Assembly (NCBI GenBank): GCA_934597125.1
Contig: CAKTQM010000013.1
Coordinates: forward strand, 1-44,244
Source: an uncultured Oscillospiraceae bacterium
GTDB lineage: Bacteria > Bacillota > Clostridia > Oscillospirales > Oscillospiraceae
DNA: 44,244 nucleotides
Direction: 5' to 3'
The notes under the pieces: model-generated
What the model was told of the DNA's origin: nothing
The model's input: the letters and a program-made list of their open reading frames with translations, nothing else
The model's database searches: none
Part shown: piece after piece, positions 42,442 to 44,244 of the stretch
Position numbering within the stretch: the stretch's first letter is position 1
How the letters are laid out: every line of letters starts with the position of its first letter
Program-made: the position numbers and the translations under genes

Positions 42442-43161
42442 AAAATCGACCTCCTTTGTAACGGTACACAATACCGTAAAAGGCAGAGAAAAGCTATGGG
42501 GAAGCCACACTATTATCAGAAAGTTATCAATTCTCAACCGCCGCTTATCTTTGTTTATGGCGTAGCAAGATTTGAGCTGCTACGGAGACTTCCGCCGACT
42601 ACAACGGTATAAAGCGTACCGATTTTCTATCAAAGCGCCGCCGCAAACCGTTGTGACACGGGGCTTTGCGGCGACTTTTCTCAAATTTAGCGTCAAACCG
42701 TTCTGGGAACCTCGAAAAAAGCGTCAATTTCCAAAACCCGCAAACCCTTGCGGCAGCTCGCACTGCGGGCTGCTGTGAATAGGCATTGGCGCGAAAAGCG
42801 CCAATGCCTTTCTCCTGCTCCTTTTTCGGCGCACTGGAATCTTGCTCAAATTCGCCCAAAACCGGATCGAAATCCCTCTCTGCGACAAGGATGCTACCCT
42901 TCCCCGAAAGAGTCTACACATCGGCTCACAGGTGCAAACACGGGGCGTCTCTGCTCTGTGTGAGGTTGACCGTGGGATGATACAACAAGCCGGAGGAAAC
43001 GGATGTGCGCGTTTACAGCGTGCGTCCGCTTCCTCCGGCGTCGCGGCCCCGCAGGGCTGCGGAACCTTTTCTTTGATTACAGCGTGGTCATTTTTGCACC
43101 GCTACTAGTCTGACCAGCAATGGGAATTTTCAATCAAGACTATTAGACATCCCAACGTCCA
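42442..43161. other. Palindrome-rich stretch without a convincing gene
   Basis: No reading frame here shows good start signals or recognisable protein sequence. It holds three clear inverted repeats: 42781-42792 with 42798-42809 (perfect 12-base arms, GC-rich); 42989-43003 with 43025-43039 (15-base arms, one mismatch); and 43049-43062 (CCGCAGGGCTGCGG). It may be a control or transfer region of the element, a structured RNA, or decayed coding sequence. Confidence 0.5.
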
Positions 43162-43190
43162 TTGCAAAACCGAGTGTATTCTGCTACAAT
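43162..43190 (+). promoter_or_regulatory. Promoter of the macrodomain operon
   Basis: TTGCAA (43162-43167), 17 bases and TACAAT (43185-43190), about 40 bases before the start codon. Confidence 0.7.
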
Positions 43191-43227
43191 ATTTTAAAAA
43201 GTCGCTAGAATGGAGGCGATACACGAT

Positions 43228-44217
43228 ATGCCCCTTATCATCGTTCGCAACGACATCACGAAAATGCCCGTGGACGCCATCGTCAACGCAGCGAAGGAAT
43301 CTCTGCTGGGCGGAGGCGGCGTGGATGGCTGCATCCACCGGGCGGCGGGGCCGGAGCTGCTCCAAGAGTGCCGGACGCTGGGCGGCTGCCGGATCGGCGA
43401 GGCCAAGATCACGGGCGCGTACCGCCTGCCGTGCAAATATGTGATCCACACCGTGGGCCCTGTGTGGAACGGCGGTAAGTACGGTGAGCGGGAAAAGCTC
43501 GCCTCCTGCTACCGGACGAGCCTTGCGCTGGCGAAGGAGCACGGCTGTGAGACGGTAGCCTTCCCGCTGATCTCCTCCGGCGTTTTTGGCTATCCCAAGG
43601 ATCAGGCGCTCCGCGTAGCGGTGGACACCATCAGCGAATTCCTCGCAGAGAACGACATGACGGTGTACATCGTCATTTTCGACCGCGCGGCGTACCAGAT
43701 CGGCAATAAGCTTTTCGCGGACATCGCCGCCTACATCGACGACCACTATGTGGATGCCCACACCGATTCCCGCCGGGAGCGGATGCGTCGGATGGGCGTT
43801 GTCGAAAGCCGGATGCTGACCGCCTACGAGGACGCGCCCATGGCGGCCTCCGGGCTGGACGAGGCGCTTGCGCATTTGGACACCGGATTTTCAGAGACGC
43901 TGTTGAAGCTCATCGACCGCAGCGGAAAAAAGGACGCTGAGGTCTACAAGAAGGCCAACGTAGACCGCAAGCTGTTCTCGAAAATCCGCAACAACCCGGA
44001 CTACAAGCCCTCCAAGCCCACGGCGGTGGCCTTCGCCATCGCGCTGGAACTGAGCCTGCCGGAGACCCGCGACCTCATCGCCCGGGCGGGCTACGCCCTC
44101 AGCCCCAGCAGCAAGTTTGATGTCATCATCGAGTACTTCATCATGCAGCGGGACTATGACATTTTCAAGATCAACGAGGCGCTGTTCGCGTTCGACCAGA
44201 GTTTGCTGGGGGCATAG
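43228..44217 (+). CDS. Macrodomain protein with C-terminal helical/HTH-like domain
   Basis: A 329-residue protein. Residues 1-165 form a macrodomain of the YmdB/MacroD type, which binds ADP-ribose and often removes it or deacetylates O-acetyl-ADP-ribose. The block [20 protein letters not shown] (19-38) keeps Asn 20 and Asp 33, but the second Asn of the usual NAAN is Lys 23. [11 protein letters not shown] is the second ligand loop. Residues about 215-329 form a separate helical domain ([20 protein letters not shown], then LFSKIRNN) resembling an XRE-like helix-turn-helix. GGAGG lies 11 bases before ATG 43228; the ATG at 43210 lacks a site. It has its own promoter, and another gene starts 22 bases downstream. 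Confidence 0.88.
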   Translation: MPLIIVRNDITKMPVDAIVNAAKESLLGGGGVDGCIHRAAGPELLQECRTLGGCRIGEAKITGAYRLPCKYVIHTVGPVWNGGKYGEREKLASCYRTSLALAKEHGCETVAFPLISSGVFGYPKDQALRVAVDTISEFLAENDMTVYIVIFDRAAYQIGNKLFADIAAYIDDHYVDAHTDSRRERMRRMGVVESRMLTAYEDAPMAASGLDEALAHLDTGFSETLLKLIDRSGKKDAEVYKKANVDRKLFSKIRNNPDYKPSKPTAVAFAIALELSLPETRDLIARAGYALSPSSKFDVIIEYFIMQRDYDIFKINEALFAFDQSLLGA

Positions 44218-44239
44218 ACGTGAAGGGAGGAAAAGAAAA

Positions 44240-44244
44240 ATGAA
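44240..44244 (+). CDS. Start of the next gene in the macrodomain operon (cut by window end)
   Basis: GGGAGG lies nine bases before an ATG at 44240, shortly after the macrodomain stop, so a second gene in the same operon begins here. Only its first codon is visible. Confidence 0.55.

Noticed and set aside
42599..42859. 86-residue minus-strand frame upstream of the integrase as an excisionase
   Set aside because: The translation is not HTH-like, spans the perfect hairpin at 42781-42809 and lacks a convincing ribosome-binding site.
41173..44244. Second copy of the tRNA-Arg 3' end marking the right end of the element
   Set aside because: I found no repeat of the T-arm/acceptor sequence in the remaining window, so the element must extend further or use another core.

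Overview
The window looks like a chromosome segment from a GC-rich, spore-forming, anaerobic gut clostridium, most likely of the Oscillospiraceae. The evidence is gene content: SigH, SpoIIM and CotJC sporulation genes, a SCIFF ranthipeptide locus, an anaerobic selenium/molybdenum-hydroxylase gene set, FeoB, a phosphotransbutyrylase-family enzyme, ATP-type PEP carboxykinase and AsnA. The taxonomic placement is inference.

Three blocks can be told apart. (1) Bases 1 to about 6957 are the right-hand part of an integrated mobile element. It carries ParB, a short RepA-like protein, a TnpV-like protein and a ribbon-helix-helix protein next to a run of palindromes that may be an oriT. It also carries a tightly packed minus-strand defence-type operon: HTH-fused MNT nucleotidyltransferase, HepT/HEPN, Fic, HsdM, a two-TM protein and HsdS. 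The operon starts from a near-consensus promoter followed by a terminator-like leader hairpin. The element ends inside the spore-coat gene cotJC, of which only the C-terminal part is present.

(2) Bases about 6958 to 41172 are core chromosome. Going rightward: sortase B, threonine aldolase, pckA; a YqeB-type molybdenum hydroxylase maturation protein divergent from a ModE-like regulator; a FeoA-FeoB fusion with a Cys-rich partner; a MATE exporter; SCIFF, its radical-SAM maturase and a coupled PLP decarboxylase-like protein; a selenium locus (EF2568-type desulfurase, selenium LysR, YedE, TusA-like, DUF3343, SelD); B3/B4 protein divergent from a GntR regulator; SigH, GlmM, RuvCAB, XerD, SpoIIM; the TIGR04086/YajC/Tgt/QueA block; a Ptb-family enzyme, an aminotransferase, AsnA, a DivIVA-like protein and tRNA-Arg(ACG).

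(3) From about 41173 to the end is the start of a second mobile element next to tRNA-Arg. It has a Tn916-type tyrosine integrase, a roughly 0.8 kb palindrome-rich stretch with no convincing gene, and a macrodomain protein with its own promoter that starts an operon running off the window.

The genes co-operate in several groups. YedE, TusA/DUF3343 carriers, the desulfurase and SelD would import and activate selenium for a labile selenium cofactor that YqeB-type proteins help install in molybdenum hydroxylases. RuvABC, XerD, SigH, SpoIIM and YajC are housekeeping or sporulation functions. Most gene ends carry strong, often bidirectional, intrinsic terminators, and many genes have TTGACA-N17-TATAAT-like promoters that can be read directly.
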